DNA of 64,000 nucleotides, from assembly GCF_003626755.1 (NCBI RefSeq), contig NZ_RBCJ01000001.1:434001-498000 (forward strand), written 5' to 3'. Shown here in pieces: positions 1 to 10,300 of the stretch (positions are counted from its first letter, which is position 1; the number at the start of each line of letters is the position of its first letter). A program made the translations under genes and the position numbers. Origin of the DNA: Ulvibacterium marinum. GTDB taxonomy: Bacteria > Bacteroidota > Bacteroidia > Flavobacteriales > Flavobacteriaceae. The notes beneath the pieces were generated by a model. That model worked only from the letters and a program-made list of their open reading frames with translations. It was not told the origin of the DNA and ran no database searches.

Positions 1-307
1 CAAAATCGAGTCCGGCGCCATAGCCCCAAAATTCATGGGAATTACGGGCATAGCAATAAATGCAACCATGCTCACAACCTTGATAGGGATTCATGGAATA
101 TAGCATTCCCACATCCGGACTGGTTACCTTGTTCACAATGGTTTTGGGAAATATGGGAATGTATTGGGTCTTGTTTTTGTCCGCCTCCTCTCCCTCAATA
201 CGACAGAATTCCAGAAAATCATCCCGGGTTTCGTAAATATGTTTAAGAAATCTGTTGGGGACGTTTTGCTGAGCCCCTCGGCCTTTGATGTAATCTTCTT
301 CTTTCAA
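1..307 (-). CDS. PA0069-family radical SAM protein (N-terminal part; runs off the window)
   Basis: Only the first ~102 residues are in the window. The translation contains DYIKGRGAQ near the N terminus, typical of PA0069-family proteins, then NPYQGCEHGCIYCYAR, whose CxxxCxxC would bind the radical SAM [4Fe-4S] cluster. It is distantly related to spore photoproduct lyase; the substrate is unknown. There is no ATG in frame before an upstream stop. The best start is TTG at 305-307, which puts the conserved block at residues 5-13 as in relatives; this start is inferred. Family assignment is confident. Confidence 0.85.
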   Translation of the reverse strand, partial: MKEEDYIKGRGAQQNVPNRFLKHIYETRDDFLEFCRIEGEEADKNKTQYIPIFPKTIVNKVTSPDVGMLYSMNPYQGCEHGCIYCYARNSHEFWGYGAGLDF

Positions 308-403
308 ATTTATTGGATTTATTCCAAATTTATGGATTAAATCCAAATATAAAAAACAACAAATTTGTTAATTAACAGAAAGTGTGGATAAGGTAATTGC
401 TGA

Positions 404-1966
404 TCAACGTCCTTCAATGGAAACCTTGGCGAGTTGCTTTTTGGAACCTCTTTTGGCATAGAAAAGTAAGGCATCATCCGATTTGTTGATAAGGGGTTTG
501 GATACCATTAAGGGCAAACGGGCTTCCTTATCATCAATTAATTTTTCATAGCTGATATGCCCATTTGTATCCAATTTAATGACAAATACATTTCGGTTAC
601 GGCTAAGGCCTTGTTTGAACAAAAGACGTTCCCCACTCAACAGCTGCGGATTCTCCGAAGAGGTACTTAAGAAAAAATAGGTGTCGCCCTTATGTACGTA
701 GGAACTATAGGAGGCATATGCTCCGTCACCTTGGGTAACTTCCGACTTGTTGATATTTCTGGTCCAGAGAACATCTCCGTTGGCATCTAACTTGGCACTG
801 ACGATGTCATTATGGTGAAAGCGTTCAATTTTTACCCGCCCCCCACTTGAATTGGCTTGAACACTAGAGGTCATAAAATACTCTTCCGCATCGAAGAGTA
901 TTGAACCGTCCGGGTTTATCGTAGCATTCTTGAAAACAAGGTTCTTTATTTCCTTGTCATCATCGCGCCCAAACTTGTCCATCATAAATTGTTCTGAAAA
1001 AGGATTGTATTTTTTGGATACAAGCTGTAGGCTTCCGGATACAAGTTCAAAGTATGCCAACCCGTTATAGCGATTGTTCTTACGGTCTGCATAAAACCCC
1101 ACACATAAAATCTTGTCTCCAGCTACAAGCGGTATTAAACCTTCCGAAAACTTTCCAGGGGAATCAAAAGTCTGTGTTTTTCCACCTTCACGGGAAACCT
1201 GAACGAGTTCGTATTGAAACTTTCGCTCCAAGGCGTTGAACCTTCGTTTCTTAAAATAGGATTTCCCAATCAAAAAAGCCTTGTCCATATTCTTGGAAAA
1301 TGCAACATTCTCAAAAGCGTAATTTTTTTCCTCAACCTCGGCCGAAAAATCGTGCTCTATTAATTTTTCCAACTTGGCATTAAAAACATAGATGAAATGT
1401 TTATTGTTTTTTCCTTTTTTAAAATGTGTTGTAATCGCAAAACCAGATTTAGCCTGATCAAAAAGTACCGAAGTAGTAAATCCTGAGGAAAAGTTTCGAT
1501 TATAATAGTTTTTGTCCAATGGATTTCTAACCTCCTTGGAAGGAATGGAAAGTAAGGTCTCCGTAGTAAAGTTGTATTCGGAAATCGGGCTTCGGTGGAT
1601 CGTATAATCGTACGCTTGCGTTGTATAGTTATAATCCAGGAATAGAAGGTATACCTGGCCGTTACGTACATAACCATCTACAAAATTGGCATTTTTGAGC
1701 TTATAATTATACTCTGAAACCAATTGGAGGTTCTCATCATAGCGTTCCACAAAATATCCTTTAGGTCTAAGCACAATACCTTGATAATAGGAACGTACCA
1801 ATACCGAGCCTCCCTCACCATCCTTGGCGATAGTTAAAAGGTTCGAATACTTATACCGGTCGTTATATTTTTCTCCCAATACATGTTGTATAGGGATTTC
1901 CTGCGCTATAATAGTCAGAGCGAATAATAGGAAAAAGTATAGGGAAAGTCCTTTTCTTTTAGTCAT
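404..1966 (-). CDS. Secreted hypothetical protein, probably beta-propeller-like
   Basis: 520 aa with a signal peptide (hydrophobic stretch ending in TIIAQ at about residue 22), so exported. No family recognised. The mature part is rich in short beta strands and aromatic residues, with recurring blocks such as GSVLVRSYY, GQVYLLFLDY and GDTYFFLSTS that resemble propeller blades. It begins 20 bp after the crotonase gene on the same strand and is probably cotranscribed with it. No catalytic motif was seen. Function unknown. Confidence 0.75.
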   Translation of the reverse strand: MTKRKGLSLYFFLLFALTIIAQEIPIQHVLGEKYNDRYKYSNLLTIAKDGEGGSVLVRSYYQGIVLRPKGYFVERYDENLQLVSEYNYKLKNANFVDGYVRNGQVYLLFLDYNYTTQAYDYTIHRSPISEYNFTTETLLSIPSKEVRNPLDKNYYNRNFSSGFTTSVLFDQAKSGFAITTHFKKGKNNKHFIYVFNAKLEKLIEHDFSAEVEEKNYAFENVAFSKNMDKAFLIGKSYFKKRRFNALERKFQYELVQVSREGGKTQTFDSPGKFSEGLIPLVAGDKILCVGFYADRKNNRYNGLAYFELVSGSLQLVSKKYNPFSEQFMMDKFGRDDDKEIKNLVFKNATINPDGSILFDAEEYFMTSSVQANSSGGRVKIERFHHNDIVSAKLDANGDVLWTRNINKSEVTQGDGAYASYSSYVHKGDTYFFLSTSSENPQLLSGERLLFKQGLSRNRNVFVIKLDTNGHISYEKLIDDKEARLPLMVSKPLINKSDDALLFYAKRGSKKQLAKVSIEGR

Positions 1967-1986
1967 AAGTAGGATTTAAGCATATT

Positions 1987-2769
1987 TTAGTCTCCTGGGA
2001 AATTGGCCTTGCGCTTTTCCAAAAAAGCCGAGGTTCCTTCTTCAAAATCGGCAGTTCCGAAACATGTACCAAAGGCCTCAATTTCAACGGCATATCCATT
2101 AATAGTATTCTTAAAACTGGCATTTACCGCTTTTATTGCATGGGATATGGCAACGGATGAGTTATTCGCTATTTTGTCGGCCAGTTTTTTACAATGGGAC
2201 AAAAGCTCTTCTTGGGAGACCACATGATTGACCAGGCCAAACTCCACAGCCCGCTCCACATCTATCATTCCAGCGGTCATAATCATCTCCATGGCCCGTC
2301 CTTTGCCGACCAGTTGCGGTAGGCGTTGGGTTCCCCCATAACCTGGAATCAGTCCCAATGAAACTTCGGGAAGGCCCATCCTGGCATTGTGGCTAGCGAC
2401 CCTAAAATGACAGGCCAAAGCCAATTCCAAGCCACCACCTAGAGCAAAACCATTGACAGCAGCGATAACAGGGGTAGAAAGATTTTCGACAAAATTGAAC
2501 AACAGTTCCTGGCCCTTCGCGGCCAGATTGTTTCCTTCCTTTACGGTAAAATCGGCAAATTCCAAAATATCCGCCCCTGCCACAAATGCCTTTTCCCCAC
2601 TTCCCGTTAGGATAATTACCTTTATTTCCTTTTCCGCATCCAGATTTTTAAAGGCGTTGTGCAGTTCCCGTATGGTTTCCTGATTAAGCGCATTTAATTT
2701 TTTGGGGCGATTGATGGTAACAACCGCTATGGGTTCTTGTTCTTCTACTAGGATGTTTTTGTATTTCAT
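1987..2769 (-). CDS. Enoyl-CoA hydratase/isomerase (crotonase family)
   Basis: 260 aa, the normal crotonase length. The oxyanion-hole segments AGADILEF (about 65-72) and GFALGGG (107-113) are intact. Both acid/base glutamates of true enoyl-CoA hydratases are present: E115 in GLELA and E135 in PEVSLG, followed by IPGYGGTQRL. It should therefore hydrate trans-2-enoyl-CoA in fatty-acid or amino-acid breakdown. There is no thiolase or dehydrogenase alongside, so the pathway cannot be fixed. Cytoplasmic; no signal peptide. Confidence 0.93.
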   Translation of the reverse strand: MKYKNILVEEQEPIAVVTINRPKKLNALNQETIRELHNAFKNLDAEKEIKVIILTGSGEKAFVAGADILEFADFTVKEGNNLAAKGQELLFNFVENLSTPVIAAVNGFALGGGLELALACHFRVASHNARMGLPEVSLGLIPGYGGTQRLPQLVGKGRAMEMIMTAGMIDVERAVEFGLVNHVVSQEELLSHCKKLADKIANNSSVAISHAIKAVNASFKNTINGYAVEIEAFGTCFGTADFEEGTSAFLEKRKANFPGD

Positions 2770-2859
2770 GGTTTACTTGCAGATAAGTTTCGTTTCAACT
2801 CTATGTGGCCACCGACGCAACCGTGTTTCAAATTTAGTATCTTATCCTAAAGAAATGCT

Positions 2860-3306
2860 ATGTTCATTAGAAGTTTGATTTCGATTTTAACTGTTTTTTT
2901 GATACTGTCATGTGATTCGGGTGATGCTTCGGTTCAAAACGCATTGGAACTGAATCGTCAAAAGTGGCAACGTCAGGATATAAAGAATTATAGCATACAG
3001 GAAAAGCATTTGTGTTTCTGCGCTGGGCTGGAATGGCAAATCTTTGTTCAAGATGGTGTGAAGGATACCGTTATTGTTTCAGAGCCCTATGTAGACTATC
3101 AACCTTATGCAGATACTTTTGAAAGATCCCGATTTATAGAGGAAGCATTTGAATTTATCCAAAATTTTGACACAAACAATGTGGATTCCTTTGAAGTGAC
3201 CTATAATTCAAAATACGGATATCCTACCGAAATTTCCATTGATTCCAAAAAGGGAGTTGCCGATGATGAAATCACTTTTGCCTATAGTAACTTTTCACCA
3301 AATTGA
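2860..3306 (+). CDS. DUF6174-type lipoprotein
   Basis: 148 aa. A lipobox (LILSC, C18) follows a short hydrophobic segment, so it is a predicted lipoprotein. The mature part has the pattern I associate with DUF6174: W..QDIKNYSIQ, then CFC, then a GYPTEISIDSK block near the C terminus. Family function is unknown. It lies alone on the plus strand between two minus-strand blocks, 90 bp from the divergent crotonase gene. Confidence 0.72.
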   Translation: MFIRSLISILTVFLILSCDSGDASVQNALELNRQKWQRQDIKNYSIQEKHLCFCAGLEWQIFVQDGVKDTVIVSEPYVDYQPYADTFERSRFIEEAFEFIQNFDTNNVDSFEVTYNSKYGYPTEISIDSKKGVADDEITFAYSNFSPN

Positions 3307-3327
3307 TACCCTCGGGATAACGCTAAT

Positions 3328-4782
3328 TTAAGCCTGTTCCTTTGGAAATCGTACAGTAAATACCGTGCCCTTACCAGGCTGTGAGGTAAAATCGATGTTT
3401 CCGTTATAGGTTTCGACTATGTTTTTGACCATCCCCAGGCCAAGGCCCATACCGCTTGTTTTTGTGGTGAATTTTGGTTCAAAAATCTTTTCACGGAAAC
3501 TGTCCGATATGCCTATCCCATTGTCCGCTACCGAAATCTTTACTGAATCTCCCTCCGAAGATACGGAGACCAGAATACGTGGCGTCTCAACATCCGGAAG
3601 GGCCTGTATGGCATTTTTAACCAGATTGGTGACCACGCGAATCAACTGGGTACGGTCTAATTTGGCAATGATTTTCTCCTCGTTTGAAATGAAATGGATG
3701 TAATCCTCATTAAAAATATCAAGGGCGAGCTTCACAATGGCTACCACGTTTAGCGTCTCGTTCTGCTGTGCAGGCATCTTGGCAAAGTTTGAAAATGCTG
3801 ATGCAATGCTGCTCATGGTATCTATTTGTTGAATCAAGGTCTTTGAGAACTCGTTGATCTTGTTTTCCATGTCCGGATCTTTGGGATCAAACTTACGCTG
3901 AAAACTTTGTACGCTCAATCGCATTGGAGTTAGAGGATTCTTAATTTCATGGGCTACCTGTTTGGCCATCTCACGCCAAGCCTGTTCGCGTTCGCTCCGG
4001 GCCAACTTGGCAGCGCTGTGCTCCAGTTCATCGATCATCGCATTGTACGATGTCACCAATTTTTCAATTTCCTCACTTGGATCATCGATTAAAATTTTCT
4101 CGTTTCTTTTGTTTAAATCCGTTCTGCCCAGCATATCCGAAATAGTCTCCAAGGAACGGGTTGTATACTTGGAGACAAAATAGGCAAATCCAATCGCAGT
4201 GATGAGCATGAGCAGGTATACCCCGCCCAAACGCATTAAGAACTCCTGTAGTTCGTTGTCGTAAAAAGAGTTGTCCTCAAAATACGGCAAATTCAATATT
4301 CCGATAGGCTTAAACTTAAGGTCGGTGATATAGGTATATGAGGATTGATAATCATCCCCTGCAGCCGAGTTTTCCTCTATGTAGCGCTTGTCAACACTCT
4401 CAATAAGCTTGTCCAATACCACAACATCTAGGCACATAGCCACAGAATCTACCACAAACTTGGGCCGTGAGCTTTTGATCAATTCGCCGGACAGATCGTA
4501 AATATTAAAATTTTGGTTCTGGACGTCCGCTATCTGATAGATGTCTTCCTTAAAAATCAATCCTAAATTCCCAGTCGTGATAGGATAGGTGGTATTCTGA
4601 AGGGTGTAGTTTACACTTTGCTTGATCTGCCCTTCCTTACGGGCAAGCCTCACCTTGTGATAATCTTTCCGTTGTTCCCTATATTGAAAGATGGCCACCG
4701 CGGTAATTAATCCGGATGGAATGACTACCAAGAGAATCATGGCCACAAAGATTCTTGATCTGAGGGAGAGTTTTTTGAACAC
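3328..4782 (-). CDS. Membrane sensor histidine kinase, NtrY-like
   Basis: 484 aa. Two membrane helices (about 12-32 and 185-204) flank a periplasmic sensor domain. A HAMP-like linker (about 205-260) follows, then a HisKA region with H278 in HEIKNPLTP, N box at N386/N390 (NLVKNAIQAL), G1 box DNGIGI (420-425) and G2 box GMGLGLG (444-450). HExxNPLTPMRLS is typical of NtrY/AtoS-like kinases. No partner response regulator lies next to it, so it is an orphan here. It is 121 bp downstream of hemJ on the same strand, but a link to heme is not shown. Confidence 0.9.
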   Translation of the reverse strand: MFKKLSLRSRIFVAMILLVVIPSGLITAVAIFQYREQRKDYHKVRLARKEGQIKQSVNYTLQNTTYPITTGNLGLIFKEDIYQIADVQNQNFNIYDLSGELIKSSRPKFVVDSVAMCLDVVVLDKLIESVDKRYIEENSAAGDDYQSSYTYITDLKFKPIGILNLPYFEDNSFYDNELQEFLMRLGGVYLLMLITAIGFAYFVSKYTTRSLETISDMLGRTDLNKRNEKILIDDPSEEIEKLVTSYNAMIDELEHSAAKLARSEREQAWREMAKQVAHEIKNPLTPMRLSVQSFQRKFDPKDPDMENKINEFSKTLIQQIDTMSSIASAFSNFAKMPAQQNETLNVVAIVKLALDIFNEDYIHFISNEEKIIAKLDRTQLIRVVTNLVKNAIQALPDVETPRILVSVSSEGDSVKISVADNGIGISDSFREKIFEPKFTTKTSGMGLGLGMVKNIVETYNGNIDFTSQPGKGTVFTVRFPKEQA

Positions 4783-4903
4783 AGATACCGCGTTTAGACA
4801 AAGTTAGCAAATATCGCACCAAGCTGGCTTTGCCAAAATTTCAAATTTCCAAAAAGGGTAAATTCCAAAAGGATTATTCTGAAGTTTATACTTTGAGGCT
4901 TTG

Positions 4904-5455
4904 CTATGCATTCGGATTCTTGTCCCGTATCCTCTTATACAGCTTAATACCCAACATAAGAAGAATCCCCAGACCCAAAATGCCCACCAACCCAAATACC
5001 CAACTAAAAGTACTCTTTAAAATAGCTAAAAAAACCACTGCAAAAAGAATTAAAGTGGCACCTTCGTTCCAAATGCGCATAAATTTGGAGGTGTATTTTA
5101 CTTCATCCCTTTGCAATTGCTTAAAAATCTGATGGCATTTAAGATGGTACACAAACAATAGCAGAACAAAGACAAGTTTTATATGCATCCAGCCTTGTTC
5201 CAACCAGCCTGGCATTATTACTAGCAACCAAATTGCAAACAAGGTACAGAGCACGGCAGAGGGCCAGGTTATGATAAACCATAGCCGTTTGGTCATTAAT
5301 TTTAATTGATGACCCAGTATTTCCTTTTCAGGAGATGGTTTTAGGGAAGCTTCAATATGATAGATGAACAAGCGAGGAATATAAAATAGCCCTGCAAACC
5401 AAGTAACCACAAAGATAAGGTGAAGGGCCTTGATATAGTTGTAGTATTCGGACAT
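4904..5455 (-). CDS. hemJ: Protoporphyrinogen IX oxidase HemJ (CopD-like membrane protein)
   Basis: 183 aa with four to five membrane helices. The N terminus YYNYIKALHLIFVVTWFAG followed by LFYIPRLFIYH is the HemJ signature, including H12, which matches the conserved heme-binding or catalytic histidine of the family. HemJ oxidises protoporphyrinogen IX to protoporphyrin IX in the inner membrane of bacteria lacking HemY and HemG. Here it supplies the step between HemF (about 38 kb) and HemH (about 27 kb), both encoded in the window. Older annotations may say CopD family protein. Confidence 0.88.
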   Translation of the reverse strand: MSEYYNYIKALHLIFVVTWFAGLFYIPRLFIYHIEASLKPSPEKEILGHQLKLMTKRLWFIITWPSAVLCTLFAIWLLVIMPGWLEQGWMHIKLVFVLLLFVYHLKCHQIFKQLQRDEVKYTSKFMRIWNEGATLILFAVVFLAILKSTFSWVFGLVGILGLGILLMLGIKLYKRIRDKNPNA

Positions 5456-5543
5456 GGTGAATCAGGCTTTAAAGTTTCAGACTCAAATTTAGGGATTTAG
5501 ATATATCAGTTTTTACGCTAGTAAAATAATGGGCATACTATTT

Positions 5544-7301
5544 CTATGGGATTCGTTCCATTTCTACCCAAAATGGAAAAATACGCTTGCCATCAATGGC
5601 ATAAAAAGGAATCAGATCGCATTCCATATCCGGTAGGGGTACGCCCGTCATTTCAATACTATCCGTATTATCTGTGCTGTTTTTAATGGAATTGATCAAG
5701 GAGCCCGTCTCCAAAAACATTTTACCCCCTTTTTTAATGGGTTCTACAAACTTAAATTTGATATTATATCTGCCCTCTTTCAATACCACGTTCCATTTTC
5801 CAAAAACTTCTTCCTGATTCCAGATACCCCGCTCCCCACTGGCATCGTTCCTGTTCAAAAAAATGGGGTTCTCATTCTGGGTTCCCACTACAATAGGCGG
5901 TGGGTTCAGTAGATTTTCTGAATTGATAAGTTCCTCATAGGTTTCGTCCATCTTATCTTTAAGCAGCTGTGCCATGTCCGTTTTTTCCATAGCCAAGTTA
6001 TTTTGCTCATAGGGATCATTCAAAATATGATACAGCTCAAAATCCTGGGCCGAAGCATTGAAATTCGTCTGAGCTACCAATTTATAAGGCCCTTGCTGCA
6101 AAGCCATATTAATATACCGTACGGGATATTTTCGAGTCCAGTAGAAAAAGAGGGAGCGTTTCGGCCAATTTGCCTTTTTCTGAATCAAGGGCAAAAGGCT
6201 TCTCCCATCCAGCTTTCTGTTCTTGGGTATTTCCAAACCGCAAATCTCCGCAAGTGTCGGAAGCACATCAATATGAGCAGTAGTGGTTTCAATGTCCTGA
6301 TTTCCCTTTATTTCTTGAGGATACCTGAGATAAAAAGGTACCCTTACCCCACCTCGGTAAACACTACCCTTTCTACCTTTCATTCCGGCCACATAGCGCA
6401 CTTGTTGGGGACCATTATCGGTCATAAAAATAACGAGGGTATTCTTTTCGAGCCTTAATTTTTTCAATTTTTGAAATAACTTGGTCAAGTTATCATCAAT
6501 ATTACTGACCATAGCATACACTTTTCGTGCGTCTTCCTTGTCCTTTTCAGTCATCTCCATAAAAGGTCGGTCATCATTTTCAAATCCTGAAGAAGGGTCA
6601 ATGTCCTTATACCTATCATAGTATTCTTGTGGGACCTGCAAAGGGGTATGGGGGGCATTAAAGGAAAGATAGCAGAAGAAAGGATCAGATTTGTTCTCTT
6701 CTATAAAACGGATGGCCTGATTCGTAAAAATATCACTGCAATAGCCAGTATACGCCTCCTGTTTTCCGTTATGCCATAGAATAGGATCAAAGTAACTCCT
6801 ATCACCGTTGAAGTAGGTTGTAAAATCTCCTACTTGACCCATACCGCCAGCCAGATGGATAACGGATTCATCAAAGCCCTGGTCCTGTGGCCTGCTGGGA
6901 TAGTTATCCCCCAAATGCCATTTCCCGAAAATCCCAGTTCGGTAGTTGGCCTGTTTCAGCATCTCCGCAATGGTAACTTCATTGGAGGCCATAATGGCTC
7001 CTCCGTTATACGTATCCCTTATTCCAGTTCGTAAGGAATATCTCCCTGTCATTAAACTGGCTCGGGTCGGTGCACAAACCGGGGAAACGTAAAAGTTGGC
7101 GAAGCGAACACTTTCCTTGGCAAAAGCATCCAAGGTAGGGGTCTGAACATGTGGATTACCCGTAATCCCAAAATCCCCATAGCCTTGGTCATCGGTAATA
7201 ATCAGAATCACATTGGGCTTTTCCCCTTGCTGTGCCGCGGATAGGATAGGCAAAAAATGAGTTACGATAAAAAGCAATAAAAGCCCCGTTGGTTTTTTCA
7301 T
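5544..7301 (-). CDS. Secreted sulfatase (arylsulfatase family S1)
   Basis: 585 aa with a signal peptide ending near residue 23. The S1 sulfatase core is intact: metal-binding D37-D38 in ITDDQGYGD, C76 in CAPTR (CxPxR, the cysteine converted to formylglycine), H129 in GKWHLG and D295-N296 in TDNGP. It should hydrolyse sulfate esters in the periplasm, in marine flavobacteria usually from algal polysaccharides. The exact substrate is unknown and no SusC/SusD pair is nearby. It starts 5 bp after the upstream Asp-box protein and is almost certainly in its operon. The extra C-terminal ~150 residues look beta-rich. Confidence 0.9.
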   Translation of the reverse strand: MKKPTGLLLLFIVTHFLPILSAAQQGEKPNVILIITDDQGYGDFGITGNPHVQTPTLDAFAKESVRFANFYVSPVCAPTRASLMTGRYSLRTGIRDTYNGGAIMASNEVTIAEMLKQANYRTGIFGKWHLGDNYPSRPQDQGFDESVIHLAGGMGQVGDFTTYFNGDRSYFDPILWHNGKQEAYTGYCSDIFTNQAIRFIEENKSDPFFCYLSFNAPHTPLQVPQEYYDRYKDIDPSSGFENDDRPFMEMTEKDKEDARKVYAMVSNIDDNLTKLFQKLKKLRLEKNTLVIFMTDNGPQQVRYVAGMKGRKGSVYRGGVRVPFYLRYPQEIKGNQDIETTTAHIDVLPTLAEICGLEIPKNRKLDGRSLLPLIQKKANWPKRSLFFYWTRKYPVRYINMALQQGPYKLVAQTNFNASAQDFELYHILNDPYEQNNLAMEKTDMAQLLKDKMDETYEELINSENLLNPPPIVVGTQNENPIFLNRNDASGERGIWNQEEVFGKWNVVLKEGRYNIKFKFVEPIKKGGKMFLETGSLINSIKNSTDNTDSIEMTGVPLPDMECDLIPFYAIDGKRIFPFWVEMERIP

Positions 7302-7306
7302 AATCC

Positions 7307-10300
7307 TTAGTCTTCTACAAATAAATAATCCAATTGCAAACTATTGAATGCTGAATTGAAAGTTTCGATTTCCTGGGTTATCAAGGTATCGAAACTTTTA
7401 AGTTGCGCATTAATCTTAGCCGTTAATTCATTTTTCACGGCAATGTCCTGGTCCGTAGGTGGAAAATCGTCCAAAGTAACCAAACTGTTCAAATGCCCCA
7501 ATTTGTTGGTCAATCTAATTGGGAAATTCAACGGATCCTGGGCACTACGGTTTTTCGTTTGATATAAGGCCTTTTCCACTTCCCCGAATTTCTCTATCAT
7601 GGCCTTGGCTTTTTCCACAAGTTCCTTTGTTTTGGGATTGTCCTCGTATTGTTTTGAAAAGGCTTCCAACTGTTCATTGATCTTTCGGATTTTCTTAATA
7701 GATTCATGGGCCTTGTTTACATTGGCGTTTATATCACTTACAAAATCATATTGCTTTTGCATATCGGTTGCCGAAACCTCCGCTCGAGGATCGGGCAATA
7801 TCGTAAACGGCTGTAACTGTTCCGAACCATTGATACTCAAAGATACTTTATAAGTTCCGGGAACGGCTTTCGGTCCATCAAGATTGGCCCACCACAAGAC
7901 CATACCCTCCAGTTTCTTGGCTCCTTTGCCCTTGGTATCCCAAACATGGGTATTTCCCCCTTTCTTGATTTCCAGTTTTTCATCTTTCCCTTTTGCTGAA
8001 TTTTTAAATACTGCCAAGGTGTCTCCAGCACTATTCAAATAGGTTAGCTGCACACTATCTTTTTCCACCAAGTCTTTTATATAAAAGTGAGTGACAACCC
8101 CATTGGGATGATTTTCACCCTCCGTAAGGGAAGGCTTCTCAGTAGTACCGCCATTGGTCCGATAACTGTCCTTAGGTTTAAATAGGTATGCCGCCTTGTT
8201 TTTAATACCATCCTGCAATTGATGGAGCACCGTTAAGTCATCTATAATCCACAAGCTACGGCCTTGGGTGGCAACAATAAGATTGTTGTCCTTTATCGTC
8301 AAATCCGTAATGGGCACAACAGGGAGGTTGAGTTGAAACGGTTGCCAATTAGCGCCATCATCAAAGGAAATGTACATGCCGGTTTCAGTACCGGCATATA
8401 GTAAGCCCTTTCTTTTTGGGTCTTCCCGGAGCACACGTGTAAAATGCTCATTGTCCATACCGTTCGTTATTTTTTTCCAGGTCTTTCCGTAATCCGTGGT
8501 TTTATAGAGATATGGCTGAAAATCCCCCAACTTATAGCGCGTACCTGCCACGTAACAGGTACCTTCTTCAAAAGCCGATGGTTCAATACTATTTACCATG
8601 GTCCATTCCGGCATACCAACAGGGGTTACATTTTCCCAGGTTTCTCCTTCATCTTGGGTAACATGAATCAATCCGTCATCGCTGCCTACCCAAAGCAAGC
8701 CCTCCTTTAAGGGGCTTTCATTGGCGGCAAACAGGGTACAATAATATTCCACCCCGGTATTGTCCTGGGTAATCGGCCCTCCGCTACTGACCAATTTTGA
8801 GGAATCGTTTCGTGTAAGGTCATCACTCAACAACTCCCAACTTTGACCTTCATTAGTACTTCTATGTACATGATTGGAAAACGTATATAGCTTTTTGGGG
8901 TCGTGCTTGCTGAAAATAATGGGAAAGTTCCATTGAAAGCGGTATTTCATTCCCTCTGCTCCATAGCCCATGGGATTGTCCGGCCAAACATTAATTCCTC
9001 GTGTCGTGCCCTTATCATGGTTTACTCTTGTTAAAAATCCTCCATAGCTTCCTCCATATACAATATCGTTATTGGTCGGATCCACGGCAATATGCGCGCT
9101 TTCGCCGCCGGCCGTCTCTTCCCAATCCTCCTCTCCAATGGTATTTCCATCACTTCTATGGTTAATGCGAATGGTGGAATTGTCCTGTTGCGCCACATAA
9201 ATCCGGTAGGGAAATGCATTGTCCGTAGTTACCCGATAAAACTGTGCAGTAGGTTGGTTGTAATACGTGCTCCAAGTATCCCCACCATCATAAGAAACCT
9301 GGGCGCCGCCATCATCCCCGATAATCATTCGTTTGGAATTTTCTGGGGCTATCCACAGATCATGGTGATCCCCATGAGGGGCGTTGAAGGTGTTAAAAGT
9401 TTTACCCCCATCGGTGGACTTGTGATAGCGAACGTTCAATACATAAACCACATCCTCATCCTCGGTATCGGCATAGACGCGAGTATAGTACCAGGCACGT
9501 TGGCGCAATTTGCGTTCATCGTTTACTTGTTGCCAAGTAGTGCCGGCGTCATCACTCCGGTACAGACCTCCTTTTTCCTTTTGCTCCACAATGGCCCAGA
9601 CCCGTTCGGAATTTTTGGTTGAAACCGTCACCCCTATAATGCCCAAAGTATCTTTGGGAAAACCTTTGTTTTTAGAAATTTCTGACCAGGTTTCCCCACT
9701 ATCCGTGCTTTTCCATAGGGCCGAACCATCTCCTCCACTGCTTAAACTATAAGGAGTTCGTTTGGCGCGCCATGTTGAGGCATATACTATTCTTGGGTTG
9801 TTTGGATCCAAGGTGAGGTCCACAGCTCCTGACTGATCATTTACAAAAAGTGTTTTTTTCCAAGTCTCCCCACCATCCGTACTTTTGTAAATACCACGAT
9901 CTTGAGTGGGTTTATAAATATTACCGAGTACGGCAGCATAGACGATATCAGGATTTTGGGGATGGATACGAATCCGGGGTATATGTCGACTTTTTTCCAG
10001 CCCTACCGATTTCCAAGTCTTTCCTGCATCCTCGGTCTTCCAAACCCCATAACCCGAAGAAACATTACCCCGAAGGGTCTTTTCCCCACCTCCAACGTAT
10101 ATGACATTAGGGTCGCTTTGGGCCACTTCCACCGCTCCAATGCTTCCTCCGAAATATCCATCCGAGATATTTTCCCAAGTACGACCACCGTTCACAGTCT
10201 TCCAGACACCTCCGCCCGTTGCTCCAAAATAAAAGAGGTTGGGTTTGCCCGGCACTCCAGTTACCGCTGTGGATCGGCCTCCACGAAAAGGGCCAATTAA

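Noticed and set aside
9092-9622. 176-codon open frame opposite the Asp-box protein gene
   Set aside because: Lies entirely antisense to a well-supported gene with twelve conserved repeats; an artefact of codon use.
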